DNA of 64,000 nt from Lysinibacillus odysseyi 34hs-1 = NBRC 100172 (GTDB lineage: Bacteria; Bacillota; Bacilli; Bacillales_A; Planococcaceae), in contig NZ_BCVX01000002.1 in the NCBI RefSeq assembly GCF_001591965.1, positions 1 to 64,000 of the forward strand, written 5' to 3'. Below the pieces are notes generated by a model. The model saw nothing but the letters and a program-made list of their open reading frames with translations, was not told where the DNA came from and did no database searches. Positions 41,101 to 51,072 of the stretch are shown one piece after another. The translations under genes and the position numbers were made by a program. The stretch's first letter is position 1, and each line of letters opens with the position of its first letter.

Positions 41101-41436
41101 CTAATCCGATTCCCTTATTTGCTCAATTAACGCGAGACGAGCTTCCTTCGCGGCACTTTCGTCTTCTATTGCGTCTGTCAGCTCTTTTAAAATACGCTGA
41201 CGCTGCTGAAATTTTTCTAATAAGCGTAATTTATCTTCATATTCTTCAAGCATTGCTTCTGTACGGCGGATGTTATCATAAACTGCTTGTCTTGATACAT
41301 CATAGGACTCCGCAATTTCGCCAAGCGAATGATCGTCCAAGTAATAAAGCTCCATATAGCTACGTTGCTTTTCCGTCAATAATGCCTGATAAAAGTCGAA
41401 GAGAAAGTTCATGCGTGTTGTTTTCTCAAGTAGCAC
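41101..41436 (-). CDS. ylxM: YlxM-family HTH protein
   Basis: A GTG start at 41436 follows GGAGAG and gives the family start [15 protein letters not shown] (111 residues); an ATG six codons upstream overlaps that ribosome site. A sigma-like HTH is seen in [25 protein letters not shown]. YlxM partners ffh across Firmicutes and may modulate SRP. It is the first gene of the ylxM-ffh unit. Confidence 0.94.
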   Translation of the reverse strand: MLLEKTTRMNFLFDFYQALLTEKQRSYMELYYLDDHSLGEIAESYDVSRQAVYDNIRRTEAMLEEYEDKLRLLEKFQQRQRILKELTDAIEDESAAKEARLALIEQIRESD

Positions 41437-41590
41437 TTTTATCTCTCCATTCATATTTAGTCAACTGTATCATAAATCTTTTCCCTGTCTACTGTCAAGG
41501 TAATTTCCTTGTCTTTTCAACTATCTGCGGCCCTGAAAAGGAGCCGCGCTTATTATACCATTGCCTTTATATATGATCATTTATAAGAGC

Positions 41591-41632
41591 TTAGAAAAAA
41601 GACTCTCTTTTCCATTTACGGAAAAGAGAGTG
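41591..41632 (-). terminator. ftsY terminator
   Basis: ACTCTCTTTTCC (41602-41613) and GGAAAAGAGAGT (41620-41631) form a perfect 12-bp stem, followed on the - strand by CTTTTTTC. It separates smc-ftsY from ylxM-ffh. Confidence 0.85.
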
Positions 41633-41636
41633 TTCT

Positions 41637-42884
41637 TTAGTCTTCCATATTTTTCAGTTCAGCTTCTAAGCCTTCTGCGAATAAACCGTATACATAGCGT
41701 TCTGCATCGAACGGCTGCAGATCATCCATTTTCTCGCCGAGCCCTACAAATTTCACCGGGATATGCAGCTTGTTGCGGATTGCAAGAACGATACCACCTT
41801 TTGCTGTACCATCAAGCTTTGTCAGTACAATCCCCGTCACATTTGTAACCTCTTTGAACATTTGTGCCTGTACTAATGCATTTTGGCCTGTTGTCGCATC
41901 AAGCGCCAATAACACTTCATGAGGCGCATTTGGAATTTCGCGTGAAATGACGCGGTGCACTTTTTCAAGCTCATTCATCAAGTTTACTTTATTTTGCAGA
42001 CGTCCCGCTGTATCGCAGATTAACACATCGACACCGCGATTTTTCGCCGCACGAATAGCATCATACATAACAGCAGCAGGGTCTGACCCTTCCGATTGCT
42101 TGATGACTTCACAGCCTACACGGTCACCCCATACTTGCAGTTGATCAATGGCACCCGCACGGAATGTATCGCCTGCAGCAAGCAGCACTGATTTTCCTTC
42201 TGATTTTAGGCGGTGGGCCAGCTTACCGATTGTCGTTGTTTTCCCAACTCCATTTACCCCTACAAATAAAATGACTGTCAGTTCACCAGCAGGCTGCATA
42301 GCAAGATCGGTCAGATTTTCTTCACCTGATTCGTAAATCTCAACAAGCTTTTCAGAGATAATTGTCTGAATCCCTTCTGTATCTTTGATATTTTTACGCT
42401 GCACTTCAAAACGCAGTTTCTCCATTAACTCCATCACTGTTTCGAAACCAACGTCCGCCTGCAGCAGTACATCCTCAAGCTCCTCAAAGAAATCTTCATC
42501 CACTTTCCGGTAGCGGGCAACTAAATCATTCACCTTTGAAGTAAAGGAATTACGCGTTTTGGCAAGACCCATTTTGAATTTTTGTGTAATTGACCAAGCA
42601 GAAGGCTTTTTCTCCTCCTCTGCTTCTTCCTCTTGAACCTCTTTCTCTATCAATGCTGGAGTTGATTCCACTGCCGGAATTTCCTCTTGCACTGGTTCTG
42701 TTACAGGAGACTCTTCATAAACAGGCTCTTCCGTCGCTGGGACTTGTGCAGTCTCTTTATCATCAGACCCTTCCCCCTGTGCTTCCAGTTCTGCTTCAGA
42801 TTCTTTTGTTTCTTCCAGAAGCTCTTCTTTTTCCTGTTCTGCGGAACCGACCAATTTCTCTTTTAATCGCTTAAAAAAACTCAT
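41637..42884 (-). CDS. ftsY: SRP receptor FtsY
   Basis: The 415-residue protein has an acidic N-terminal A domain (Glu-rich, about 1-110), then the NG domain with GVNGVGKTTTIGKLAHRL, DTAGRLQNKVNLMNEL and LTKLDGTAKGGIVLAI. It guides SRP-ribosome complexes to SecYEG. It follows smc by 13 nt and ends at a strong terminator. Confidence 0.98.
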   Translation of the reverse strand: MSFFKRLKEKLVGSAEQEKEELLEETKESEAELEAQGEGSDDKETAQVPATEEPVYEESPVTEPVQEEIPAVESTPALIEKEVQEEEAEEEKKPSAWSITQKFKMGLAKTRNSFTSKVNDLVARYRKVDEDFFEELEDVLLQADVGFETVMELMEKLRFEVQRKNIKDTEGIQTIISEKLVEIYESGEENLTDLAMQPAGELTVILFVGVNGVGKTTTIGKLAHRLKSEGKSVLLAAGDTFRAGAIDQLQVWGDRVGCEVIKQSEGSDPAAVMYDAIRAAKNRGVDVLICDTAGRLQNKVNLMNELEKVHRVISREIPNAPHEVLLALDATTGQNALVQAQMFKEVTNVTGIVLTKLDGTAKGGIVLAIRNKLHIPVKFVGLGEKMDDLQPFDAERYVYGLFAEGLEAELKNMED

Positions 42885-42897
42885 TTCCTACACTCCT

Positions 42898-45800
42898 TTA
42901 TCCTACAGGCACATCTTCTTCCAATTTTACCGAAACAAGCTTCGATACACCGGATTCCTGCATAGTAATACCATACAGAACATCCGCGCCCTCCATTGTT
43001 CCTTTACGGTGGGTGATAACGATGAACTGTGTATCCTTACTGAATTTCTTCAAATATTGACTGTAACGAATCACGTTAGATTCGTCTAGTGCTGCCTCTA
43101 CCTCGTCCAGGATACAGAATGGCACTGGACGTGTATTTAAAATAGCAAACAATAAAGCTATAGCAGTCAGTGCACGTTCTCCACCTGAAAGCAAGCTTAA
43201 GCTCTGCAGCTTCTTACCGGGAGGCTGAGCAACAATTTCAATTCCTGTTTCCAGCAGGTTTTCAGGATCGATCAGCACAAGATCTGCCTGACCGCCGCCA
43301 AACAACTCACGGAAGACATTTTTAAACTGGGCACGGACATTTGTAAACGTGTCATGGAAGCGGGTTGACATTTCGCCGTCCATTTCCTTAATTGCTTCAT
43401 GCAATGTCTCTTTCGCTTCCAGTAAATCATTACGCTGCTCCGTCAAGAACGCATGGCGCTCCTGAACGCGTTCAAATTCCTCGATTGCGGCCAAATTGAC
43501 AGGTCCCAATTCTTCAATTGATTGCTTCAGCAGCTTCACTTTTCTTCGGACCTGCTCTACATCTTCAATTTCTTCCGCTAACTCAGCCGCTGCTTCCACT
43601 GTCAGCTCATAGTTTTCCTCAAGCTGTGTCAATAGGTTCGTCTGGTCATATTGCAGTCGGCTGCGTTTAATCGATAATGTATTAATCGCTTCCATATAGC
43701 CTTTATGCATTCGCTGCTTTTCTTTCATGTCTTCTTCGATTGTGGCCAGCTTTGCCTGCATAGCTTCCTTCTGCTCCCGTTTTTCTGCAATGATATCGAG
43801 TAATGTTTGTCTCTTTATACTCCATTCGACAATTGATCGCTCAATTTCCTCCATAGAAGGGCCATTTAAGCCTGCGTCTGATTGGAACCATTCGATTTCC
43901 TGGGAAATTTTTTCGATTGATTCGTTGGATTTCGACAATCCTACAGCCACATCCGCTATTGTCAACTGCAACTGTGAAAGCTGTTCCTGGGCTACGGCGA
44001 GCTGTGAACGCTTCTCTCCAATTTGATCACGGAGAACATCCTTTTGCGTATCTCCTTGAGCCTTGGCAATCGTCAACTGTTCCACGAGCTCATTTAACTC
44101 TGCCAATTCAGTTGAAAGTTCCTGAAGACGTTTTTCTGCCTGCTCCTTTTGCTCGGCAAGTGTTTCGTGACGTGTTGACATAGATGTCTGCTCACTCGTA
44201 GCAAGTGTCACACTTGTCCGCAAATTTTTCTCCTGCATATCAAGCTCTAATAGGGCGGATTTTTGCTGTTGCTCCTGTGTACGCAGCTCCTCGGTTAAAA
44301 GGCGCACTTCCTCCAGCTCATCCCGTAATGCGGTAACCTTTTCCTTTTCAATTGCTACAGTACGTTCGGCTGATTGGATGGATTGCTCCATCTCTCCCAT
44401 TTTCACTGATAAATCATCGAGCTCCGCTTTTCGTGTAAACAGAGACGTTTGCTGCTTAACAGAGCCACCTGTCAGCGAGCCGCCTGCGTTTACGATATCG
44501 CCGTCAAGCGTTACTACCCGGTATTTAAAACCGAGCATGCGGGCAATTTGGCTTGCTCCATCGAGGCTTGCGGCAACTAGTACATTCCCAAGCAGATTTT
44601 CAATAATAGAACGGTTTGATTCCTCAAATGTCACCAAGTTATATGCCATATCTACAAACGAAGGATGGCTAGATACGGCTGAAATCTGGTTCTCTCCCAA
44701 GCGGCGGGATTTCATGACAGACTTCGGTAGAAATGTTGCACGACCGGCACGACGCTTTTTCAGCCAGGAAATTGCCTGCTGGGCATGCTGTTCGTTTTGC
44801 GTCACAATATGCTGACTCGCCGCACCAAGCGCCGTTTCAATCGCCTGGGAGTATTCCCCCGTTACTTGTAACAGTTCGGCAACCGCCCCTTCAATCCCAG
44901 CCAATTCCCCTTTGTCTCTAGCCAAAAGGACCTCCTTAACACCGTGGAAAAAGCCGGAAAAATCTGCTTCAAGTTCCGCTAATGTTTCACGGCGCGACTT
45001 TAGCTGCTGCTGATACTGATATGCTTTATAAAGAAGGTTTTGCTTCTCGTCCAGCTGCACAGATACTTGTTTCAAAGAATGTTGCATGTCCGTATACAGA
45101 TTGAGCTTCTCCTTTAGCTCTTCCTGTATCTTCTTTAGCTGTTTACTTACAATTTCCTTCTCGGCCATTGTATGCTCTAATTCTTTCTGCATGCCTGCTG
45201 AACGATCTGTAATTCGTTCCGCCGTCTCCTGTTGCTGCTGTAACTGCTGATCAATATGTTTCAGCTCATTCTTGACTGTTGCTTCTTCATTCAAGAGGTC
45301 GATATATTTATTTTTAGATGTTTCAATCTCTTCTTCAATTTCAGTTACAGAGCGTGTCAATGCTTGCTCCAGTTGCTTGATAGCCTGTTTTAATGATGAT
45401 ACTTCCTGCTGCTTTGCATCAAACAGCGTTCGTTTCTCTGTCTCTTGTAAGCGATGTTTCTTCGCTTCCTCCATTGCGATTTGCAGGCTGGCTTCCAGCT
45501 GCTTCAAATGCTTTTCGGCATTTGAGCGTTTTTCATGCATCAGAGCCTTGCGACCATCCCATCGTTCTACTTCAGCCGTTGCTTCAACCAGATCCTCCTG
45601 TGAAGTATCCAGTTGTCCATCCAACGTTTTCAGCTCTGCCCGTACTTGACGCAAGCTTTTTTCTGCTGTGCTTATTTCCCCGGCAAGCAGAAGTTCATTT
45701 GACTCTAACTCAGCAAATTCCTTCTGCATTGAGCCTAGCTGCTCTGCACAAACATGTAAATCATGAACGATTAATGAAATATCAAAGTCCTTTAGTTCCG

Positions 45801-46458
45801 TGCTCATGCGTACATAATCCTTGGCTGTTGAAGCTTGGATTTGCAATGGTTCCAGGCGATTATCCAGTTCATGGAGGATGTCCAGTACCCGATGTAGGTT
45901 TTCATCGGTCTCAACAAGCTTATGCTCGGCTTTCTTTTTCCGCTGCTTGTATTTCAGCACACCTGCCGCCTCTTCAAAAATGAGACGGCGATCGTCTGGA
46001 CGGCTGTTTAATACCTCATCGACCCGTCCTTGGGAAATAATCGAAAACGCTTCTTTTCCAAGTCCAGAATCCATAAACAAGTCCGTAATATCCTTCAGGC
46101 GACATGTTTGATTATTAAGCAAATATTCGCTATCACCTGAACGATACACACGTCTTGTCACACTGATTTCAGTGTAGGGAACAGCAATTCGTTCGTCTGT
46201 ATTATCCAAAACCAATGTCACTTCCGCGAAATTCAGCGGTTTGCGTGATTCGCTGCCGGCAAAAATAACATCTTCCATTTTTGATCCACGAAGAGATTTT
46301 GCGGATTGTTCACCTAATACCCAGCGAATCGCATCCGTTACATTACTTTTTCCACTGCCATTCGGGCCTACCACTGCGGTTACACCTGGGACAAAATCTA
46401 TACCAATACGCTCTGCAAAAGATTTGAAGCCCATTACTTCAAGTCGCTTTAAGAACAT
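42898..46458 (-). CDS. smc: chromosome segregation protein SMC
   Basis: The 1186-residue protein has Walker A GPNGSGKSN at residues 31-39, two long coiled coils with a flexible hinge (about 500-680; GNVLVAASLDGASQIARML and GGSLTGGSVK), and the C-terminal signature LSLLSGGERALTAIALLFA plus FCILDEVEAALDE. It organises the origin region with ScpAB. Length is standard. It lies between rnc and ftsY. Confidence 0.98.
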   Translation of the reverse strand: MFLKRLEVMGFKSFAERIGIDFVPGVTAVVGPNGSGKSNVTDAIRWVLGEQSAKSLRGSKMEDVIFAGSESRKPLNFAEVTLVLDNTDERIAVPYTEISVTRRVYRSGDSEYLLNNQTCRLKDITDLFMDSGLGKEAFSIISQGRVDEVLNSRPDDRRLIFEEAAGVLKYKQRKKKAEHKLVETDENLHRVLDILHELDNRLEPLQIQASTAKDYVRMSTELKDFDISLIVHDLHVCAEQLGSMQKEFAELESNELLLAGEISTAEKSLRQVRAELKTLDGQLDTSQEDLVEATAEVERWDGRKALMHEKRSNAEKHLKQLEASLQIAMEEAKKHRLQETEKRTLFDAKQQEVSSLKQAIKQLEQALTRSVTEIEEEIETSKNKYIDLLNEEATVKNELKHIDQQLQQQQETAERITDRSAGMQKELEHTMAEKEIVSKQLKKIQEELKEKLNLYTDMQHSLKQVSVQLDEKQNLLYKAYQYQQQLKSRRETLAELEADFSGFFHGVKEVLLARDKGELAGIEGAVAELLQVTGEYSQAIETALGAASQHIVTQNEQHAQQAISWLKKRRAGRATFLPKSVMKSRRLGENQISAVSSHPSFVDMAYNLVTFEESNRSIIENLLGNVLVAASLDGASQIARMLGFKYRVVTLDGDIVNAGGSLTGGSVKQQTSLFTRKAELDDLSVKMGEMEQSIQSAERTVAIEKEKVTALRDELEEVRLLTEELRTQEQQQKSALLELDMQEKNLRTSVTLATSEQTSMSTRHETLAEQKEQAEKRLQELSTELAELNELVEQLTIAKAQGDTQKDVLRDQIGEKRSQLAVAQEQLSQLQLTIADVAVGLSKSNESIEKISQEIEWFQSDAGLNGPSMEEIERSIVEWSIKRQTLLDIIAEKREQKEAMQAKLATIEEDMKEKQRMHKGYMEAINTLSIKRSRLQYDQTNLLTQLEENYELTVEAAAELAEEIEDVEQVRRKVKLLKQSIEELGPVNLAAIEEFERVQERHAFLTEQRNDLLEAKETLHEAIKEMDGEMSTRFHDTFTNVRAQFKNVFRELFGGGQADLVLIDPENLLETGIEIVAQPPGKKLQSLSLLSGGERALTAIALLFAILNTRPVPFCILDEVEAALDESNVIRYSQYLKKFSKDTQFIVITHRKGTMEGADVLYGITMQESGVSKLVSVKLEEDVPVG

Positions 46459-46459
46459 A

Positions 46460-47221
46460 TTACTCCCCCTTTTGTGCTTGCTGCTTTAGCGTTTGCATCG
46501 CACTTTGCGCCGCCTGCTGTTCAGCCTCTTTCTTCGATTTGCCTCTACCTACCCCAAGCTCCTGCTCATTTAATAGGACACGGGATACGAAGGTACGGTT
46601 ATGAGCCGGGCCTTTTTCATCAACGATTTCATAATGCAATATACCGTTGTTCGATTGCTGCACCATTTCCTGCAGCTGACTTTTGAAATCCATCACATGC
46701 GAAAAAGCACCGAGTTCTACTTTTGGGAACACGACTTTCTCCAGGAATGCTACTACCCGCTCTAATCCTTGGTCAAGATAAAGTGCACCGACAAATGATT
46801 CAAATACGTCAGCTAAGAGCGCAGGACGTTCACGGCCACCTGTCAATTCCTCTCCTTTTCCAAGCAATACATATCGGCCAAATTCCAATTCATTCGCAAA
46901 AATAACTAAAGACGGCTCGCAGACAATAGATGCACGTAATTTTGTCAGCTCACCCTCACTCATTTGCGGGTATTTTTCAAATAGGAATTTCGACACAGAC
47001 AGTTCTAAAACAGCATCTCCTAGAAACTCCAGCCGCTCATTGTCCGTAAATAGCTTTCGACGATGTTCATTCACATAGGATGAATGGGTAAATGCTTGAT
47101 ACAGCAAATTTTTATTATTGAACAAAACATCCAGTTCACTTTGCAATTGTTCAAAAGATTCCCGAACTTTTTCCGGGAATACACCAGATTTCTGATTATT
47201 TCCTTTTTTTCTTATCGTCAT
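46460..47221 (-). CDS. rnc: ribonuclease III
   Basis: The enzyme (253 residues from the ATG at 47221; a TTG two codons earlier is possible) has the RNase III signature [17 protein letters not shown] with a catalytic Glu/Asp pair and [21 protein letters not shown]-terminal double-stranded RNA-binding domain has [20 protein letters not shown] and [13 protein letters not shown]. It processes rRNA precursors and duplex RNAs. It is followed after 1 nt by smc. Confidence 0.97.
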   Translation of the reverse strand: MTIRKKGNNQKSGVFPEKVRESFEQLQSELDVLFNNKNLLYQAFTHSSYVNEHRRKLFTDNERLEFLGDAVLELSVSKFLFEKYPQMSEGELTKLRASIVCEPSLVIFANELEFGRYVLLGKGEELTGGRERPALLADVFESFVGALYLDQGLERVVAFLEKVVFPKVELGAFSHVMDFKSQLQEMVQQSNNGILHYEIVDEKGPAHNRTFVSRVLLNEQELGVGRGKSKKEAEQQAAQSAMQTLKQQAQKGE

Positions 47222-47354
47222 GGACAATCTGCCTTCCTTACTCAGTTTCTAACGTTTAGTTTACCTCGTTGTATCAGTTAACGCAAAGAGATTCTCATAA
47301 AAAGTCGTGTTTTGCAAAGGTTTTTCCTTTATTGTGCAAATATTATAATGAAAA

Positions 47355-47394
47355 AGAGGTACAAGAACACGAACACCCGTGTTTTTGTACCTCT
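47355..47394 (-). terminator. acpP terminator
   Basis: Arms AGAGGTACAAGAACACG (47355-47371) and CGTGTTTTTGTACCTCT (47378-47394) pair with one internal mismatch; an A/T-rich tract follows. It marks the end of the fap fatty-acid operon before rnc. Confidence 0.8.
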
Positions 47395-47400
47395 GTATCA

Positions 47401-47637
47401 TTAGCTGACTTTACTTTCGATGTAGTTGATGGCATCACCAACTGTTGCGATTTTTTCAGCATCTTCATCTGAAATTTCCATATCGAATTCATCTTCAAGC
47501 TCCATAACAAGCTCAACGACATCTAATGAATCCGCACCTAGATCTTCACGGAAAGAAGCTTCTACTTTCACTTCGCTCTCGTCAACACCTAGACGGTCTA
47601 CGATTACTTTTGAAACACGTTCAAATACTGTAGCCAA
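47401..47637 (-). CDS. acpP: acyl carrier protein
   Basis: The TTG at 47637 lies 8 nt after GGGGAGG, giving 78 residues beginning [17 protein letters not shown]; an upstream GTG overlaps the ribosome site. The phosphopantetheine Ser lies in [17 protein letters not shown]. It carries growing acyl chains in type II fatty acid synthesis. Last gene of the fapR operon. Confidence 0.97.
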   Translation of the reverse strand: MATVFERVSKVIVDRLGVDESEVKVEASFREDLGADSLDVVELVMELEDEFDMEISDEDAEKIATVGDAINYIESKVS

Positions 47638-47669
47638 ATCGGTCACCTCCCCTCAAATATATTATCTAA

Positions 47670-48413
47670 TTACATAACTAGTCCGCCGTCAATATGCAGC
47701 GTCTGTCCTGTAATGTAATTTGCACTGTCAGATGCCAGGAATACAACTGCCTTTGCGATATCTTCCGGCTGTCCTAGTTTTGCCAGCGGGATTTGCTTTA
47801 GCATTGTTTCCTTGATTTCTTCCGGTAGGGCGTCCGTCATTTCTGTTGTAATAAAGCCTGGGGCAATGGCATTTACCAAAATATTGCGGCTTGCCAATTC
47901 CTGTGCCGTCGTCTTTGTCAACCCAATTACTCCTGCCTTAGCAGCGACGTAATTTGCCTGTCCCGGGTTCCCCGCTACACCTACGATAGAGGAGATATTA
48001 ATGATACGGCCTGCACGCTGCTTCATCATTTGACGCGTGACTGCTTTTGTACAAAGAAATACGCCCTTGAGATTTGTATCTATTACATCGTCCCATTCCT
48101 GTTCTTTCATACGCATTAATAAATTATCCCGGGTAATGCCGGCATTATTTACGAGAATATCGATTGTGCCGAACGCCTCTAATGCCTGTTTCATTAAACT
48201 TTCAACAGCAGTGCTATCTGCTACATTTGCCTGGATTGCTACCGCCTTTGGCCCAAGTGCTTCAATTTCTTTAACTACTTCTGCTGCCTTTGCTTCACTG
48301 CCGCTGAAGTTGACTACAATATTTGCACCCTGCTTTGCCAGTTCAATGCATATTGCACGGCCAATCCCACGGGAACCGCCCGTTACAACAGCAGTTTTAC
48401 CTGTTAAACACAT
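47670..48413 (-). CDS. fabG: 3-oxoacyl-ACP reductase
   Basis: Start placed at the ATG 48413, 8 nt after AAGGAG; 247 residues. It has the nucleotide motif [23 protein letters not shown], the catalytic Ser (ISSIVG) and YVAAK, ending [14 protein letters not shown]. It reduces the beta-keto group in elongation. It overlaps fabD by 10 nt. Confidence 0.97.
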   Translation of the reverse strand: MCLTGKTAVVTGGSRGIGRAICIELAKQGANIVVNFSGSEAKAAEVVKEIEALGPKAVAIQANVADSTAVESLMKQALEAFGTIDILVNNAGITRDNLLMRMKEQEWDDVIDTNLKGVFLCTKAVTRQMMKQRAGRIINISSIVGVAGNPGQANYVAAKAGVIGLTKTTAQELASRNILVNAIAPGFITTEMTDALPEEIKETMLKQIPLAKLGQPEDIAKAVVFLASDSANYITGQTLHIDGGLVM

Positions 48414-49357
48414 TGTGTCCACTCCTTAGACGCCTCAACGACCTGTGTCAGTGTCGCTTCATCATACACACTATAGACAGTCGCTTTACGGTCGATTTTC
48501 TTTACAAGGCCGGCTAATACCTTGCCCGGACCACATTCAATAAAGATGTCCACACCAAGGTCAAGTAACGTTCTTACGTTTTGCTCCCATTGGACCGGGC
48601 TGGATACTTGATCGATCATTTCTTTCTTGATCTCTGCCACCTCTTCAAGTAACACAGACGTTACATTGCTGACGACAGGAATGGCTGGTTTTTTCATTTC
48701 CACTTCCTCAATTGCCGCTGCAAGCTTTTGAGCAGCCGGCTGCATTAAGGAGCTGTGGAAAGGTCCGCTTACAGTTAGGGGAATGGCGCGTTTTGCCCCT
48801 CTTTCCTTTGCTAAAACGCTAGCTTTTTCAACGCCTTCTTTTGTTCCGGAAATAACGATTTGTCCCGGACAATTTAAGTTTGCAAGCTGGGCAGTCACCC
48901 CTGATGCACTTACTTCCTCGCAAACTTTTGCCAACTCGGTAGAATCCATTCCTAAAATTGCTGCCATGGCACCTTCACCTGCCGGTACCGCCTCGTCCAT
49001 ATATAAACCACGTTTGTGAACAATTTGCACTGCATCTTCGAAGGACATCACTTCTGACGTCACGAATGCACTGTACTCCCCTAATGAATGACCAGCTGTA
49101 TAATCCGGTTTGATGCCCTCGTTCATTAAACGTTGGGCAATCATAACACCTGTTGTCAGGAGTGCCGGCTGTGCATTGTAAGTCAATGTCAGCTCCTCCT
49201 GCGGTCCTTCCAGCATCAGCTTAGATAATGCAAACCCAAGTGCAGTATCTGCTGCTTGGTAAAACGTCTTACTATTTTCACCTGTTCCGGCAAGCTCTGC
49301 ACCCATTCCTACTTGCTGCGAGCCTTGTCCCGGAAAAATAAAAGCTATTTTCGTCAT
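48404..49357 (-). CDS. fabD: malonyl-CoA:ACP transacylase
   Basis: The 317-residue enzyme shows [13 protein letters not shown] at the start, the nucleophile Ser in [13 protein letters not shown] and the His in [10 protein letters not shown]. It loads malonate onto ACP. It is followed by fabG with overlap and preceded by plsX in the classic order. Confidence 0.97.
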   Translation of the reverse strand: MTKIAFIFPGQGSQQVGMGAELAGTGENSKTFYQAADTALGFALSKLMLEGPQEELTLTYNAQPALLTTGVMIAQRLMNEGIKPDYTAGHSLGEYSAFVTSEVMSFEDAVQIVHKRGLYMDEAVPAGEGAMAAILGMDSTELAKVCEEVSASGVTAQLANLNCPGQIVISGTKEGVEKASVLAKERGAKRAIPLTVSGPFHSSLMQPAAQKLAAAIEEVEMKKPAIPVVSNVTSVLLEEVAEIKKEMIDQVSSPVQWEQNVRTLLDLGVDIFIECGPGKVLAGLVKKIDRKATVYSVYDEATLTQVVEASKEWTQCV

Positions 49358-49384
49358 CTTTAGCTCCCCTTTGCTACTGACCGA

Positions 49385-50368
49385 TTACCCTTTCGTAATC
49401 GTTTCCTGTATCGTTTTACACACATTGTGCTCCACCATCGTACGCGCCTGTTTAATAGCACTATGTACTGCTCTAGCGTTCGATGAACCATGCGCCTTAA
49501 TAACTGGTGCTTTTAAGCCGAATAATGCCGCCCCACCATACTCTGTATAATCCATTTTTTCCTTTAGTACTTTTAAGTCACCTTTTACTAGAGCGGCACC
49601 GAGTTTCGCCTTTGTAGAAGATGTCAAGGCATCTTTCAGCATGGAAAATAATGCACCTGCTGTCCCTTCGATTGTTTTGAGGACCATATTGCCCGTAAAG
49701 CCATCCGTTACTACGACATCCGCTACACTGTTTAGAAGCTCACGTGCTTCCACATTGCCTTCAAAGTGCATGTTTGCTTCCTTCAGCAGATCAAATGCTG
49801 CCTTTGTCAGCTCATTTCCCTTTTTGTCCTCTGTGCCAATGTTCAACAGACCAACCCGGGGAGCAGAATAGCCACGTACTTTTTTTACATAAATATCGCC
49901 CATAATGGCATATTGGAGTAAATTTTCCGGCTTTGCATCTGCATTTGCCCCTAAATCCAACATCAGGAAGCCCTTGCCATCGAGAGTCGGAAGAGTAGTG
50001 GCCAGAGCCGGACGCTGTATCCCTTCAATCCGTCCTACTTTAAACAGACCGCCCGCCATCAGCGCACCTGTATTTCCAGCTGAAAGGCAAGCATCTGCTG
50101 TTCCTTCTGCCACTGCCTCCAGCATACGTGCCATGGAAGAGTCTTTTTTACGACGTACTGCACGGGCCGGATCGTCATCGCCTTCTACTACTTCCTCACA
50201 ATGGATGACTGCAAGACGCGGATGTTCCTTTAAATAAGGCTTCATCGCCTCTTCCCGGCCATATAATAAAATTTCTACATCTTCAAACTCTTCGAGTGCC
50301 TGCATGACCCCTTCCGCAATTGCCTGCGGGGCTTTGTCACCGCCCATGCCATCTACTGCTAGTTTCAT
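49385..50368 (-). CDS. plsX: phosphate acyltransferase PlsX
   Basis: The 327-residue protein starts [17 protein letters not shown] and has [18 protein letters not shown] and [19 protein letters not shown]. It makes acyl-phosphate from acyl-ACP for phospholipid synthesis. It overlaps fapR by 4 nt. Confidence 0.97.
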   Translation of the reverse strand: MKLAVDGMGGDKAPQAIAEGVMQALEEFEDVEILLYGREEAMKPYLKEHPRLAVIHCEEVVEGDDDPARAVRRKKDSSMARMLEAVAEGTADACLSAGNTGALMAGGLFKVGRIEGIQRPALATTLPTLDGKGFLMLDLGANADAKPENLLQYAIMGDIYVKKVRGYSAPRVGLLNIGTEDKKGNELTKAAFDLLKEANMHFEGNVEARELLNSVADVVVTDGFTGNMVLKTIEGTAGALFSMLKDALTSSTKAKLGAALVKGDLKVLKEKMDYTEYGGAALFGLKAPVIKAHGSSNARAVHSAIKQARTMVEHNVCKTIQETITKG

Positions 50369-50940
50369 GTCTCGTTTCCACCTTTCGTGCGGTACATTTC
50401 AAATTCACCTGTAAATACCACTTCATTATTTACTGTCGAAGTGACATCTATAATTGTACGATTTTTTTCCGTATGCTGTGTACGCACGATTGCCTTCGTC
50501 ACAACCCGGTCTCCCGCCTTTACAGGTTTTACGAACGCCACATTGGACTTCACCGTCAATGCCAGTTCATCATCAATCACCGCTACTGCAAGGGAGTTTG
50601 CCTGGGCAAATAAATGATGCCCCCGTGCAATATTATTACGTTGGAAGACGTGCTCTTCACCGACATCGAAGATAGAGAGTGCGCGTTTATCTAATTCAAT
50701 ATCTATAATTTCACCAATCACTTCATCCAGTGGAAGTGATTTCACTTCATTTTCATAGTTTTTAGACGCTACATCCTTAATGCGTTCCCGCAATTCAGGA
50801 ATAGAAAGCTCCATCCGATCAAGCCTGATTGTCTGGACACTAACGCCGAACTGATGTGCTAACTGTTCATCAGTGACGAATGGATTGTCTGCAATCGTTT
50901 CTGTAAGCAATTGCTGACGTTCTTTTTTTGTACGTTTCAT
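50365..50940 (-). CDS. fapR: fatty-acid biosynthesis repressor FapR
   Basis: Start placed at the ATG 50940 ([16 protein letters not shown]); longer frames begin inside the operator. The 191-residue protein has an N-terminal HTH ([24 protein letters not shown]) and a C-terminal hotdog domain that binds malonyl-CoA ([37 protein letters not shown]). It represses fap-regulon genes until malonyl-CoA rises. A FapR box lies at its promoter. Confidence 0.96.
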   Translation of the reverse strand: MKRTKKERQQLLTETIADNPFVTDEQLAHQFGVSVQTIRLDRMELSIPELRERIKDVASKNYENEVKSLPLDEVIGEIIDIELDKRALSIFDVGEEHVFQRNNIARGHHLFAQANSLAVAVIDDELALTVKSNVAFVKPVKAGDRVVTKAIVRTQHTEKNRTIIDVTSTVNNEVVFTGEFEMYRTKGGNET

Positions 50941-50966
50941 GTCATCCGTCACCTTCTCATTAAGTA

Positions 50967-51016
50967 TTAGCACTTGGTACTAATACCAATATACATAACT
51001 ATGAAAAAGAACGCAA
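50967..51016 (-). promoter_or_regulatory. fapR promoter and FapR operator
   Basis: On the - strand TTGCGT (51011-51016) and TATATT (50988-50993) are spaced by 17 nt. The start region is covered by TTAGTACCAAGTGCTAA (50967-50983), matching the known FapR consensus of a TTAGTAC...GTACTAA palindrome. It predicts autoregulation of the fapR-plsX-fabD-fabG-acpP operon. Confidence 0.85.
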
Positions 51017-51039
51017 CAAAATTTTTTATCGTTGCGTTC
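51009..51039 (-). terminator. recG terminator
   Basis: GAACGCAAC (51009-51017) and GTTGCGTTC (51031-51039) form a 9-bp stem; on the - strand TTTTTC follows. The fapR -35 box lies within the distal arm. Confidence 0.75.
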
Positions 51040-51072
51040 TCCTCTATCGTTTTTCATTCTTCTATTTTTCCA

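Noticed and set aside
45393-45983. 196-residue + strand frame
   Set aside because: Antisense to the smc coiled coil and low-complexity in composition; no start site.
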